A stretch of 64,000 nucleotides of DNA from positions 1-64,000 of the forward strand of contig NZ_JARZAJ010000031.1 in the NCBI RefSeq assembly GCF_029892105.1. Direction: 5' to 3'. Source of the DNA: Kitasatospora sp. GP82. Lineage in GTDB: Bacteria; Actinomycetota; Actinomycetes; Streptomycetales; Streptomycetaceae. The notes beneath the pieces were generated by a model, which was not told the origin of the DNA, searched no databases, and saw only the letters and a program-made list of their open reading frames with translations. This document shows positions 1 through 8,237 of this stretch, piece by piece; position 1 is the first letter of the stretch, and the number at the start of each line of letters is the position of its first letter. A program made the position numbers and the translations under genes.

Positions 1-540
1 CGTGATGACCGTCCGCGCCGTGACGACCGTCCGTCCGGTGGTTTCAACCGTGACGACCGTGGTGGCTTCCGCCGCGATGACCGTCCGCAGGGTGGTGGCT
101 TCCGTCGGGACGACCGTCCGTCGGGTGGTTTCAACCGTGATGACCGTCCGCGCCGCGATGACCGTCCGCAGGGCGGCGGTTTCAACCGTGATGACCGTCC
201 GCGCCGTGACGACCGTCCGTCCGGTGGTTTCAACCGTGACGACCGTGGTGGCTTCCGCCGCGATGACCGTCCCTCGGGTGGTTTCAACCGTGATGACCGT
301 CCGCGCCGCGATGACCGTCCGCAGGGCGGCGGTTTCCGCCGCGATGACCGTCCCTCGGGCGGTTTCCGTGATGACCGTCCGCGCCGCGATGACCGTCCGC
401 AGGGTGGTGGCTACCGTCGCGACGACCGCCCCCAGGGTGGTGGCTACCGTCGTGACGACCGCCCCCAGGGTGGTGGCTACCGTCGTGACGACCGTCCGTC
501 CGGTGGCTTCCGCGACGACCGTCGGGACTACGACGACCGC
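1..540 (+). repeat. In-frame RDDRP/GGGF-coding repeats
   Basis: Imperfect units of 24-42 bp built on cgtgatgaccgtccgcgcc and cagggtggtggc cover the first 540 bases. They stay in frame and code for arginine/aspartate/glycine-rich peptide. Third-base differences between units show the array is not freshly duplicated. Because of the repeats, several frames stay open on this stretch; only frame 1 continues into the folded domain. Confidence 0.85.
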
Positions 541-1428
541 CGTGGCAACTACGAGCCCGTTCGCCGTCTGCCGATCCCGGAGGACGTCACGGGTTTTGAG
601 ATCGACGCCGATGTGCGCCAGGACCTGAAGAGCCTGCCGAAGACGCTCGCCGACGATGTCGCGCGCAACCTGGTGATGGTCGCCCGACTGCTCGACAACG
701 AGCCGGAGGAGGCGTACAACTACTCGCGCGTCGCGCTGCGGCTCGCCTCGCGGGTGGCCTCCGTCCGTGAGGCGGCGGGCTTCGCGTCCTACATGACCCA
801 GCGGTACTCCGAGGCACTGACCGAGTTCCGGGCGGCGCGGCGGATGACCGGTCGTGTGGACCTGTGGCCGGTGATGGCGGACTGCGAGCGCGGTCTGGGC
901 CGTCCGGAGCGGGCGCTGGCGATGGCCGGTGAGCCCGAGGTGAAGCAGCTGGACAAGGCCGGTCAGGTCGAGATGCGCCTGGTCGCGGCGGGTGCCCGTA
1001 CCGACATGGAGCAGTTCGACGCGGCTGTGGTGACGCTGCAGAGCCCGGAGCTGGCCTCCAGCGCCATTCACCCGTGGACCGCCCGTCTGCGGTACGCGTA
1101 CGCCGAGGCGCTGATCGCGGCCGGCCGTGCGGACGAGGCCCGGGACTGGTTCGCCAAGGCCGCCGAGGCCGACACGGACGGTGCGACGAACGCTTCCGAG
1201 CGGCTGGCCGAGATCGACGGCCTGGAGTTCACCGACGCGCTCGACCCCGAGCTGGACGAGGACGAGCAGGGCTCCGCGTCCGAGGCCGCCCCGGCCCGCC
1301 GCAACGTCGCGATCGACGACACCGGCGAGGACCGGGTGATCTTCGAGGACGAGGAAGACGTCGAGGAGTACTACGACGAGGACGACCTCGAGATCGACGA
1401 GGACCGCGAGGGCGAGGCCAAGAAGTAG
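1..1428 (+). CDS. TPR-like protein with RDDRP-repeat head (5' partial)
   Basis: The frame is open from the first base, so the gene begins left of the window; 475 codons are visible. The first ~180 residues are imperfect repeats built on RDDRP, GGF and RRDDRPQGGG, a basic, disordered head. From about residue 189 (RRLPIPEDVTGFEID) the protein is a helical, TPR-like domain with the pattern EEAYNYSRVALRLA, YSEALTEFRAARRM and ADEARDWFAKAAE. The tail is strongly acidic (DEDDLEIDED). TPR folds usually mediate protein-protein contacts; the charged head and tail suggest RNA or polyanion contact, which is inference. No catalytic motif is seen. A long hairpin follows the stop and separates it from the convergent DUF1015 gene. 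Confidence 0.8.
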   Translation, partial: RDDRPRRDDRPSGGFNRDDRGGFRRDDRPQGGGFRRDDRPSGGFNRDDRPRRDDRPQGGGFNRDDRPRRDDRPSGGFNRDDRGGFRRDDRPSGGFNRDDRPRRDDRPQGGGFRRDDRPSGGFRDDRPRRDDRPQGGGYRRDDRPQGGGYRRDDRPQGGGYRRDDRPSGGFRDDRRDYDDRRGNYEPVRRLPIPEDVTGFEIDADVRQDLKSLPKTLADDVARNLVMVARLLDNEPEEAYNYSRVALRLASRVASVREAAGFASYMTQRYSEALTEFRAARRMTGRVDLWPVMADCERGLGRPERALAMAGEPEVKQLDKAGQVEMRLVAAGARTDMEQFDAAVVTLQSPELASSAIHPWTARLRYAYAEALIAAGRADEARDWFAKAAEADTDGATNASERLAEIDGLEFTDALDPELDEDEQGSASEAAPARRNVAIDDTGEDRVIFEDEEDVEEYYDEDDLEIDEDREGEAKK

Positions 1429-1452
1429 TCGTCGCGTCGCCGCGAGACAACG

Positions 1453-1508
1453 CACCGGAGGCCCGGTCGGTACGCACTTCACCGTGCGCACCGGCCGGGC
1501 CTCCGGTG
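1453..1508. terminator. Bidirectional terminator hairpin
   Basis: CACCGGAGGCCCGG at the left arm pairs with CCGGGCCTCCGGTG at the right, and inner segments (CGGT/ACCG, CGCAC/GTGCG) extend the stem to about 24 pairs around a short ttcacc loop. It sits between two convergent genes that stop at 1428 and 1524, so it can serve both. Confidence 0.75.
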
Positions 1509-1523
1509 TTTCGACCCGCTGCC

Positions 1524-2894
1524 TCAGCCCAGTTGGAGGCTGCGGATCACGAGCCCGGTGGCCGGTTTGGGGCCGAAGGACGTGGACTTCCTGGGCATCG
1601 TCACACCCTGTTCGGCCAGGCGCCGGACCACGCTCTCCGCCACCGGGTGGAGCAGGACGGCCGTGCCGCCGCTGCGGGCGGCCTCCCGCTCGGCGGCCTC
1701 GGCGGCGTGCAGATAGCCGATGTCGTCGGGGCCGTCGGGGATCCGCCAGGTGTGGTCGAGCAGGGTGGCGTGCAGCACGGTGGCGTCCAGGCGGCGCCAC
1801 TCCTCGGGCTTTCCGGCCGGCACAGTGGCGGCCAGCAGGTTCTCGTCCGGCTCGGTGAGCAGCCAGAACACGCCGTTGCCGCCCGTCAGCAGGAAGGCGT
1901 TGTCACCGTGCTGCTTGGCCTCGGCGAGGGCCTGGAGGGCGGGTTCTATCGACCCCGGTACCTCCTTGACCTGCCACTGGTCGCCGAGCCGGTCGAGTGC
2001 CTCGGCGATCGGCAGCCGGTACAGGACCCGGTGGATGGCCCGGACCCGCAGGGGGTAGCGGGCGGTGTCGACCAGCAGGACCATGCCCCGGTCCCAGGGG
2101 CTGCGCGGGAGGTGCCGGTGCTCGCGCTGGAGCCGCAGGTACATCTCCCAACGGTGGTGGCCGTCCGCGATGAGGGCCCGGCAGGTGGCGAGGTCGCGGG
2201 TGACCTCGGCGAGCTCGGTGGGGTCGGTGACGGCCCAGAGGCGGTGGTGGGTGCCGTCGCTGGTGGTCGTGGTGAGCAGCGGCTCGCCCAGGACGGCGCG
2301 CTCGATCACGCCCGCCGTCCCGCCCTTGCCGCGGTAGGTGAGCAGCAGCGGCTCCAGGTTGGCCCTGGTGGTACGCATCAGCCCGACCCGGTCGGCGACC
2401 GGGCGGGGCATCACGTCCTCGTGCGGCAGCACCACGCCCGCCTCCCGGCCGCTGACCGCGAGAGCTCCGATCAGGCCGCGTTGCAGGCTCTCGGTGCCGG
2501 AGCCCGCCTCGCCGGTGCGCTGCTCGTAGACGTAGAGCGCGGGTTCGGGGTCCGGGGCCAGGATGCCCTCGCGCTGCCAGTCTGAGAGCAGCCTGGCGGC
2601 GTGCCGGTAGCGGGTGTCGCGGTCGGGGCGGTCGCCGCTGTCCTCGGGCTCGGGCCTGGGGAGGATCAGCCGGACGATGTTGTAGGGATCGGCGGTCTCC
2701 AGGTCCAGTCGCCGGTTGGGGTCCACCACGTCGTACGGGGGCGAGGTGACCGCCGCCAGCGTGCCGACCCGGTCGGGGACGTACCGCAGGCCACGGAACG
2801 GCGAGAGGGACAGCCCCGCAGTGGCGACATGCCCGGGGTCACCGGGGCCGCCTGCTGGAGCCTCTGCTCCTTTGTCTGCACTGGGTGTGCTCAT
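1524..2894 (-). CDS. DUF1015 family protein
   Basis: About 456 aa from the ATG at 2894; a TTG at 2936 in the same frame would add 14 residues. The body carries the hallmarks of the DUF1015 family: FRGLRYVPDRVG near the N-terminus, SPPYDVV, the stretch LPHEDVMPRPVADRV, and ADGHHRWEMYLRLQ in the middle. The family is widespread in bacteria and archaea, and members are sometimes annotated as HPr-serine-kinase-like, but no function is firmly established. There is no signal peptide or membrane segment, so it is cytoplasmic. It is convergent with the upstream TPR gene and divergent from the small TPR gene at 3007. The start choice is uncertain because neither candidate has a strong ribosome site. 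Confidence 0.8.
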   Translation of the reverse strand: MSTPSADKGAEAPAGGPGDPGHVATAGLSLSPFRGLRYVPDRVGTLAAVTSPPYDVVDPNRRLDLETADPYNIVRLILPRPEPEDSGDRPDRDTRYRHAARLLSDWQREGILAPDPEPALYVYEQRTGEAGSGTESLQRGLIGALAVSGREAGVVLPHEDVMPRPVADRVGLMRTTRANLEPLLLTYRGKGGTAGVIERAVLGEPLLTTTTSDGTHHRLWAVTDPTELAEVTRDLATCRALIADGHHRWEMYLRLQREHRHLPRSPWDRGMVLLVDTARYPLRVRAIHRVLYRLPIAEALDRLGDQWQVKEVPGSIEPALQALAEAKQHGDNAFLLTGGNGVFWLLTEPDENLLAATVPAGKPEEWRRLDATVLHATLLDHTWRIPDGPDDIGYLHAAEAAEREAARSGGTAVLLHPVAESVVRRLAEQGVTMPRKSTSFGPKPATGLVIRSLQLG

Positions 2895-3006
2895 TCTGGG
2901 CATCGTAATCGGGTACGCGTTGTTCAGAGATCTCAAAGATCACAGTGCCCGGTCTTTTCGTCGGAAACGGCAGGAACGGGCAGTCGGACGGGAGGCGGGG
3001 TACGGG

Positions 3007-3528
3007 ATGAGCGACGGGCAGCGGTGGCCGGACGGCGACGGCGAAGGTGCGAGCATTCCAGCGCAGGGCGGGCCCGGGGCGCCGGGGGGTGGGGTGTACG
3101 ACTGGTTCCGGCGCGGGGCCCGGTTGCTGGAGCAGGGGCATCCGGCGGCGGCCGAGCAGTTGCTGGCGCGGGCCGCCGAGATGGAGCCGCACTCCAGGAG
3201 CATTCGGGAGACGCTGGCGAGAGCGCAGTTCGACGCCGGACTGTTCGAGGCGGCGCTGGGGAACTTCCGGGCGGTGGCGCTGGCCGATCCGGCGGACGAC
3301 TACGCTCAGTTCGGATGGGGAGTCTCGGCGGCCCGGCTGGGCGACTTCGAGACCTCCGCCGAGCACCTGGCGCTGGCGGTCGCCATGCGGCCGCAGGCGG
3401 AGCACTACCGGGCCGCGCTGCGGCAGACCAGGGCGACGCTGGCGGCTCGGGCCGGGGCGTACGGGCCGTTGCAGCCCGGTGCGCCCGGGTACCCGGCGGT
3501 GCCGGAGGGGCCCGAGCAGACCGGTTGA
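3007..3528 (+). CDS. Small tetratricopeptide-repeat protein
   Basis: 173 aa from ATG 3007. Two to three TPR-like helical hairpins can be read: GARLLEQGHPAAAEQLLARAAEMEP, then ETLARAQFDAGLFEAALGNF, then WGVSAARLGDFETSAEHLALA. This follows the standard TPR pattern of small residues at positions 8, 20 and 27. The head (to about residue 28) and the tail (GPLQPGAPGYPAVPEG) are low-complexity. The frame is open further upstream to 2716, but that stretch overlaps the divergent DUF1015 start and lacks the folded pattern, so the ATG is preferred. It lies 105 bp before the HAD phosphatase on the same strand and is probably co-transcribed. It likely acts as a scaffold or adaptor; partner unknown. Confidence 0.8.
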   Translation: MSDGQRWPDGDGEGASIPAQGGPGAPGGGVYDWFRRGARLLEQGHPAAAEQLLARAAEMEPHSRSIRETLARAQFDAGLFEAALGNFRAVALADPADDYAQFGWGVSAARLGDFETSAEHLALAVAMRPQAEHYRAALRQTRATLAARAGAYGPLQPGAPGYPAVPEGPEQTG

Positions 3529-3633
3529 GCCCGGCCGGCGGCGGTCCGTGCGGCGGTCGGGACGGACGGCGCGGGCCGGGACCGGCCGCCGGACGAGAGA
3601 CGACGATGAGCAAGAGGACGAGGTAGAGCACTG

Positions 3634-4677
3634 ATGACGGACACCGTAGGCAGCCAGGCCCGTACCGCCCCGGGAGGATCGGACCGCCCGCTGACCGAGG
3701 CGTACGACACCGCACTGCTCGACCTCGACGGTGTGGTGTACGCCGGGCCGCATGCGATCGTCCACGCGGTGGACTCGCTGGAGGCGGCGCGGGCGGCCGG
3801 GATGCGGCTGGCGTACGTCACCAACAACGCCTCGCGGCCGCCCCGGGTGGTGGCCGAGCACCTGACCGAGCTGGGAGTGCCCGCCGAGGCCGCCGACGTG
3901 ATCAACTCGGCGCAGGCGGCTGCCCGGCTGGTGGCCGAGAAGGTGCCGGCCGGTTCCAAGGTGCTGGTCGTCGGCGGCGCCGGACTGGTGGAGGCGCTGA
4001 CCGAGCACGGTCTTGTCCCGGTCCGTTCGCTGGACGACGAGCCGCTCGCGGTGGTGCAGGGCTACGACCCGACGGTGGGCTGGCAGCACCTCGCGGAGGC
4101 CTCGTACGCGGTGGCGCGCGGGCTGCCCTGGGTGGCGTCCAACACCGACCTGACGGTGCCCACCGCGCGGGGCATCGCTCCCGGCAACGGCACGCTGGTG
4201 GCGGCCGTCAGTACGGCGACCGGTGTCGAGCCGGAGGTGGCGGGCAAGCCGCTGCCGCCGATGCACCGGGAGACGGTGATCCGTACCGGCGCGGAGCGGC
4301 CCCTGGTGGTCGGCGACCGGCTCGACACGGACATCGAGGGCGCGTTCAACGGCGGCGTCGACAGCCTGCTGGTCTTCACCGGTGTCACCACGCCCGCGCT
4401 GCTGCTGGCGGCCCCGCTCCGGCACCGGCCCACCTACCTGGCAGCGGACCTGCGCGGACTGCTGGTCGCCCAGCCCGAGGTGACGGCGCTGGGCGGCGGC
4501 CGATTCCGCTGCGGCGGGTACGAAGCCCGGGTGGACGGCGGCGAGCTGCGGCTGGAGGGCGCGGGCGACGATTCGTACGACGGGTTGCGGGCACTGTGCG
4601 CGGCGGCCTGGACGGCGGCGGACGCGGACGGCAGCGCGCCGGACGGACGCAAGGCGCTCGCCGAGCTGGGGCTCTAG
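3634..4677 (+). CDS. HAD-superfamily hydrolase, NagD/subfamily IIA
   Basis: 347 aa, a usual length for this group. Motif I is LLDLDGVVYAG with the nucleophile D30 and acid D32; motif II is YVTNNASRP (residues 61-69); the conserved lysine lies in AGKPLPP (K205); motif III is VVGDRLDTDIEG (226-236). This set is typical of NagD/PGP-type phosphatases that act on small phosphorylated metabolites (sugar phosphates, phosphoglycolate, nucleotides). The substrate cannot be told from sequence. Cytoplasmic: no signal or membrane segment. It follows the small TPR gene; the ribosome site is probably GAGG just upstream. Confidence 0.9.
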   Translation: MTDTVGSQARTAPGGSDRPLTEAYDTALLDLDGVVYAGPHAIVHAVDSLEAARAAGMRLAYVTNNASRPPRVVAEHLTELGVPAEAADVINSAQAAARLVAEKVPAGSKVLVVGGAGLVEALTEHGLVPVRSLDDEPLAVVQGYDPTVGWQHLAEASYAVARGLPWVASNTDLTVPTARGIAPGNGTLVAAVSTATGVEPEVAGKPLPPMHRETVIRTGAERPLVVGDRLDTDIEGAFNGGVDSLLVFTGVTTPALLLAAPLRHRPTYLAADLRGLLVAQPEVTALGGGRFRCGGYEARVDGGELRLEGAGDDSYDGLRALCAAAWTAADADGSAPDGRKALAELGL

Positions 4678-4763
4678 GGGCTACGCGCTCTGCCCTGGGG
4701 GTGCGCGGTTGGCCGGGTGTTCGTGACGCTTGGGTGGTGCGGGGTTGTTCGCGCCCCTGGGGG

Positions 4764-5111
4764 CTAGAGCAGGGAGCGCAGGCGGAGGAGGTCGCGGAAG
4801 CCGGCCTCCAGCCGGACTCGGCCGCCGGCCCAGGCGGAGGCGAAGTTGAGCTGTCCGCCGACCATGGCCACCAGGTCGTCGCCGCTCATGGCGAGGCGGA
4901 TCTCCGCCTTGGCGGGCGGCGGGCCCGGGGTCTCGACCACGTCGGTGATCCGGCCGCCCTTGAGGCGGCCGGAGAAGGTCAGGTCGAGGTCGGTGATCCA
5001 GCAGGTGAGCGAGCGGTCGAGGGCGGCGGCCTTGCTGACGTCGCCGTTGGCGGCGCCCAGGTTGCGGCTGAGCTGCTCAAGTGCCTCGCGGCACTGCTCG
5101 ATGGTCGCCAT
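4764..5111 (-). CDS. SCP2-like sterol-carrier-fold protein
   Basis: 115 aa from ATG 5111. The sequence resembles small actinobacterial SCP-2 fold proteins: an N-terminal helix (IEQCREALEQLSRNL), beta strands ending in FSGRLKGGRITDV, then EIRLAMSGDDLVAMVGGQLNFASAWAGGRVRLEAG, the strand-helix pattern that lines the lipid pocket. The family binds hydrophobic ligands non-specifically. It is a lone minus-strand gene between the HAD gene and the histone-tail gene, with the latter divergent. The frame extends further upstream to 5570, but that part is antisense to a well-supported gene and was excluded. Ligand unknown. Confidence 0.8.
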   Translation of the reverse strand: MATIEQCREALEQLSRNLGAANGDVSKAAALDRSLTCWITDLDLTFSGRLKGGRITDVVETPGPPPAKAEIRLAMSGDDLVAMVGGQLNFASAWAGGRVRLEAGFRDLLRLRSLL

Positions 5112-5316
5112 GGCTGCTGGTCTCCCGTTCTGCCCGTCTCCCGTTCTGGTTCCCGGGGTGTCGGCTGACCACGCTATCGCAGCAGTGTCGGGGACCGGCC
5201 GGGCGGCTGCGGCAGCGTGCGGCGGAGATGAGGCGGTAGCGTCGTGGGTGTGGTGGGGCCCGGTCCGGTACCGGTCGGGCTCGCGGGCGGTGCGAGGCGC
5301 GGAGGAGGCACTCGGG

Positions 5317-6126
5317 ATGCTGCGGGATGCGGTACGGGGAGTCGTGGTGGTCGCCACGGAGCTCGCCGAGGAGACCGGCAAGCGGGTCGTGGGTGCGGCC
5401 GCAGGTCTGCTGGAGCGCAGTGGCGTGGACGTCGCGGCGATCGAGCGGACCGTGGGCGAGCAGTTCCCGCCGTCGGCCAAGTCGTTGCAGACGCTGGCCG
5501 AGGAGGCGGTGACGGCCGGCCGGGCCGGTCTGGACATGGCGGTGGGGGTCGCGCGCGGTGAGATCGACAAGGTCTTCGAGCGGGTCGGTGACCAGGTGGT
5601 GAAGGTGGGCGTGGTGCTCAGCTACCTGGAGAGCAAGCTGCGCGAGGTCGAGGAGCAGCCGCACGTCCAGTCGCAGGCCCGGCCGGAGGGGCGGGCCGAC
5701 GGACTGTTCGACGCGGGCTGGGACGAGCGGGCTCCCGAACCGGAGAAGGCCGTCGGGACGGACGAGGCGGACGGGGCGGTCCGTCCCACCCCCGCGAAGC
5801 GGACCGGGGTGAAGCGGGCTGCGGCTGCGGCGAAGCCCGTCGCCAAGCCCGGGGTGACGACGGCGGCCGGCCGGGCGAGCGGGCGGAGCACCGCGAAGGC
5901 GGCCGGGCCTGGTGCAGCCAGGAAGACGGCCGCGACGAAGACGACGCCTTCGAAGACAACTGCTCCCAAGACAACTGCTCCTAAGACGGCTGCCGCGAAG
6001 CCGGCCGCGCCGAAGACCGGCGCGAAGGGTACGTCCGCGACGAGGGCGACGGCCAAGAAGGCCGGTCCGAAGAAGGGCGCCGCCGCGAAGAAGGCCGCGC
6101 CGAAGAAGGCCGGCGGCGATGTCTGA
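5317..6126 (+). CDS. Helical protein with histone-H1-like K/A/T/P tail
   Basis: 269 aa from ATG 5317, with GGAGGAGG 8 bases upstream. Residues 1-115 are helical (AAGLLERSGVDVAAIERTV, then VGDQVVKVGVVLSYLESKLREVEEQ, coiled-coil prone). From about residue 165 the chain becomes a long basic tail of AAAKP, KTTAPK and KKAAPKK units, as in histone H1 or bacterial HU-tail proteins, so nucleic-acid binding is likely though not shown. The tail includes 15-bp direct repeats (aagacaactgctccc). It overlaps the next small gene by 8 bases and leads into tlyA, an arrangement I recognise from other streptomycetes. The upstream open frame to 4846 is antisense to the SCP2-like gene. Confidence 0.8.
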   Translation: MLRDAVRGVVVVATELAEETGKRVVGAAAGLLERSGVDVAAIERTVGEQFPPSAKSLQTLAEEAVTAGRAGLDMAVGVARGEIDKVFERVGDQVVKVGVVLSYLESKLREVEEQPHVQSQARPEGRADGLFDAGWDERAPEPEKAVGTDEADGAVRPTPAKRTGVKRAAAAAKPVAKPGVTTAAGRASGRSTAKAAGPGAARKTAATKTTPSKTTAPKTTAPKTAAAKPAAPKTGAKGTSATRATAKKAGPKKGAAAKKAAPKKAGGDV

Positions 6127-6286
6127 GGACGTGCGGGTGGAGCCGACGGGCCACCCCGAGGTCGATGCCGCGCTGGCCCGGCTGGAGGAGCAGGCCGGGG
6201 TGGAGACCGGTGCCCGGGTGGCGGTGTACGAAGATGTACACCAGCGGTTGGTGGACACCCTGGCCGCGCTCGACGAGCAGCAGTAG
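6119..6286 (+). CDS. Conserved small protein upstream of tlyA (55 aa)
   Basis: 55 aa; the ATG at 6119 overlaps the previous gene's stop by 8 bases, indicating translational coupling. Sequence pattern: GHPEVDAALARLEEQAGV followed by YEDVHQRLVDTLAALDEQQ. It is almost entirely helical, with heptad-like leucines and many acidic residues. No known domain is recognised. Its place between the histone-tail gene and tlyA suggests it belongs to that transcription unit; a role in folding or regulating a neighbour is only a guess. Confidence 0.7.
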   Translation: MSEDVRVEPTGHPEVDAALARLEEQAGVETGARVAVYEDVHQRLVDTLAALDEQQ

Positions 6287-6332
6287 CCGAGCAGCCGAGC
6301 ACAGCAGAGCAGCAGTAGGAGCTGAAGCACCA

Positions 6333-7145
6333 GTGGCAGTGGCACGACGCCGACTCGACGCGGAGCTGGTCCGCCGCAAGCTGGCCCGTTCGCGTGAGCA
6401 CGCGAGCGAGCTGATCGCGGCGGGCAGGGTCACCGTCGGTGGCACTACCGCGACCAAGCCCGCGACGCAGGTGGAGACCTCGGCGGCCGTGGTGGTGGCC
6501 AAGGACGAGAACGACCCGGACTACGTCTCGCGCGGCGGCCACAAGCTGGCGGGGGCGTTCGCGGCCTTCGTCCCGCAGGGGCTGGTGGTGGAGGGGCGGC
6601 GCGCGCTGGACGCGGGTGCGTCCACCGGTGGTTTCACGGACGTACTGCTGCGCGCGGGTGCGGCCCACGTGCTGGCGGTGGATGTCGGCTACGGCCAGCT
6701 GGCCTGGTCGCTGCAGAGCGACGAGCGGGTCACCGTGATGGACCGGACCAACGTCAGGGAGCTGACGCTGGAGCAGATCGGCGGGGCGCCGGTCGACCTG
6801 GTGGTCGGAGACCTGTCGTTCATCTCGCTCGGCCTGGTGCTGCCCGCCCTCGCGGGCTGCTGCGCCGAGGACGCCGATCTGGTGATGATGGTCAAACCGC
6901 AGTTCGAGATCGGCAAGGAGCGCCTGGGCAGCGGCGGTGTGGTGCGCAGCCCGCAGCTGCGGGCGGAGATGGTCAGGCAGGTGGCGGACCAGGCGTGGGC
7001 GCTGGGACTGGGCGTACGGGCGGTGACGGCCAGCCCGCTGCCGGGCCCGTCCGGGAATGTCGAGTACTTCCTGTGGCTGCGCCGGGGTGCCCCGCAGCTG
7101 GATCCGGCCGATGCGGACCGGGCGGTGGCCGAGGGGCCGCGGTAG
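6333..7145 (+). CDS. tlyA: TlyA-type rRNA 2'-O-methyltransferase/hemolysin-like protein
   Basis: 270 aa from GTG 6333, with AGGAG at 6317-6321. The N-terminus is an S4 RNA-binding domain (RRLDAELVRRKLARSREHA, to about residue 50). Then comes an FtsJ/RrmJ-like Rossmann methyltransferase: SAM-binding ALDAGASTGGFTDVLLRAG (91-109), DVGYGQL, GDLSFIS (159-165) and MVKPQFE (186-192). Mycobacterial TlyA methylates C1409 in 16S and C1920 in 23S rRNA and sensitises ribosomes to capreomycin. The same role is likely here, since domain order and length fit. Another GTG two codons in is an alternative start. nadK follows after 177 bp, as in many actinobacteria. Confidence 0.92.
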   Translation: MAVARRRLDAELVRRKLARSREHASELIAAGRVTVGGTTATKPATQVETSAAVVVAKDENDPDYVSRGGHKLAGAFAAFVPQGLVVEGRRALDAGASTGGFTDVLLRAGAAHVLAVDVGYGQLAWSLQSDERVTVMDRTNVRELTLEQIGGAPVDLVVGDLSFISLGLVLPALAGCCAEDADLVMMVKPQFEIGKERLGSGGVVRSPQLRAEMVRQVADQAWALGLGVRAVTASPLPGPSGNVEYFLWLRRGAPQLDPADADRAVAEGPR

Positions 7146-7170
7146 GGCGGTCGGTCCAGGTCGAGGGGGC

Positions 7171-7221
7171 GGATGACAGGGGGACCGGATGACAGGGACC
7201 GGATGACGGGGGCCGGATGAC
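7171..7221 (+). repeat. Four GGATGAC repeats before nadK
   Basis: GGATGAC occurs at 7171, 7187, 7201 and 7215 (steps of 16, 14 and 14 bases) within the tlyA-nadK gap. The units are close to 14-bp direct repeats, ccggatgacnggg. No gene is seen here; the repeats end about 100 bp before the nadK start. Confidence 0.7.
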
Positions 7222-7322
7222 GGAGCCCCCGGATAGGGTGCTCTGCAGGCGTCCGACCGTCATGCTGAGTGGCGGCCGTACCGGGCCAAGGGCGACCCGG
7301 CAGGCGTAGGGAGAGGGCAGGC

Positions 7323-8225
7323 ATGAGTGAGGAACGTACGGTCTTCCTTATCGCGCATACCGGCAGGGAGGCCGCGCTGCGCAGTGTCGAGGGCCTGGTG
7401 CACGGCCTGCTCAAGGAGGGGATCAGGATCAGACTGCTCGCCTCCGAGGCGGTCGGCCTGGACTTGCCCGACGGGGTGGAGCGGGTGCCCGGCGGGCACG
7501 GTGCGGCGGACGGCTGCGAGCTGATCCTGGTGGCCGGGGGCGACGGCACGCTGCTGCGGGGTGCCGAGCTGGCCCGGGAGTCCGGGCTGCCGATGCTGGG
7601 CATCAACCTGGGCCGGGTGGGCTTCCTGGCGGAGGCCGAGCGGGACGATCTCGCGGTGGTGGTCGAGCGGGTGGTCAAGGCCGACTACGAGATCGAGGAC
7701 CGGATGACCCTCGATGTCCTGGTCCGGACCAACGGCGATGTGGTGCACGAGGACTGGGCGCTGAACGAGGCGTCGATCGAGAAGGCCGCGCGGGAGCGGA
7801 TGCTGGAGGTCGTGACGGAGGTCGACGGCCGCCCGGTGTCCAACTTCGGCTGCGACGGGGTGGTGCTCTCGACGCCGACTGGTTCGACCGCGTACGCCTT
7901 CTCGGGTGGCGGGCCGGTGGTGTGGCCGGAGGTGGAGGCGCTGCTGATGGTGCCGATCAGCGCCCATGCGCTGTTCGCCAGGCCGTTGGTGACCTCGCCG
8001 AACTCGGTGCTGGCGGTGGAGGTGCAGCCCAAGACCCCGCACGGGGTGCTGTGGTGCGACGGCCGCAGGTCGGTCGAACTCCCGGCCGGGGCGCGGGTGG
8101 AGGTCCGCCGGGGCAGCACACCGGTACGGCTGGCGCGGCTGCACCGGGCGCCGTTCACGGACCGGCTGGTGGCCAAGTTCGCGCTGCCGGTGACGGGTTG
8201 GCGCGGGCGCGGCGGGGCCTGCTGA
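7323..8225 (+). CDS. nadK: NAD kinase
   Basis: 300 aa from ATG 7323, preceded by the purine-rich AGGGAGAGGG. NAD kinase motifs: GGDGTLLRG at residues 72-80 (the phosphate-binding GGDG), LGINLGRVGFLAE (92-104), the NE-type motif WALNEASIEKA, and STPTGSTAYAFSGGG, which binds NAD and the catalytic metal. It phosphorylates NAD to NADP using ATP or polyphosphate in the cytoplasm. Length and gene order (tlyA-nadK-recN) match other actinobacteria. The MOSC gene starts 13 bases after its stop. Confidence 0.95.
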   Translation: MSEERTVFLIAHTGREAALRSVEGLVHGLLKEGIRIRLLASEAVGLDLPDGVERVPGGHGAADGCELILVAGGDGTLLRGAELARESGLPMLGINLGRVGFLAEAERDDLAVVVERVVKADYEIEDRMTLDVLVRTNGDVVHEDWALNEASIEKAARERMLEVVTEVDGRPVSNFGCDGVVLSTPTGSTAYAFSGGGPVVWPEVEALLMVPISAHALFARPLVTSPNSVLAVEVQPKTPHGVLWCDGRRSVELPAGARVEVRRGSTPVRLARLHRAPFTDRLVAKFALPVTGWRGRGGAC

Positions 8226-8237
8226 GCGGGGGGCGAG

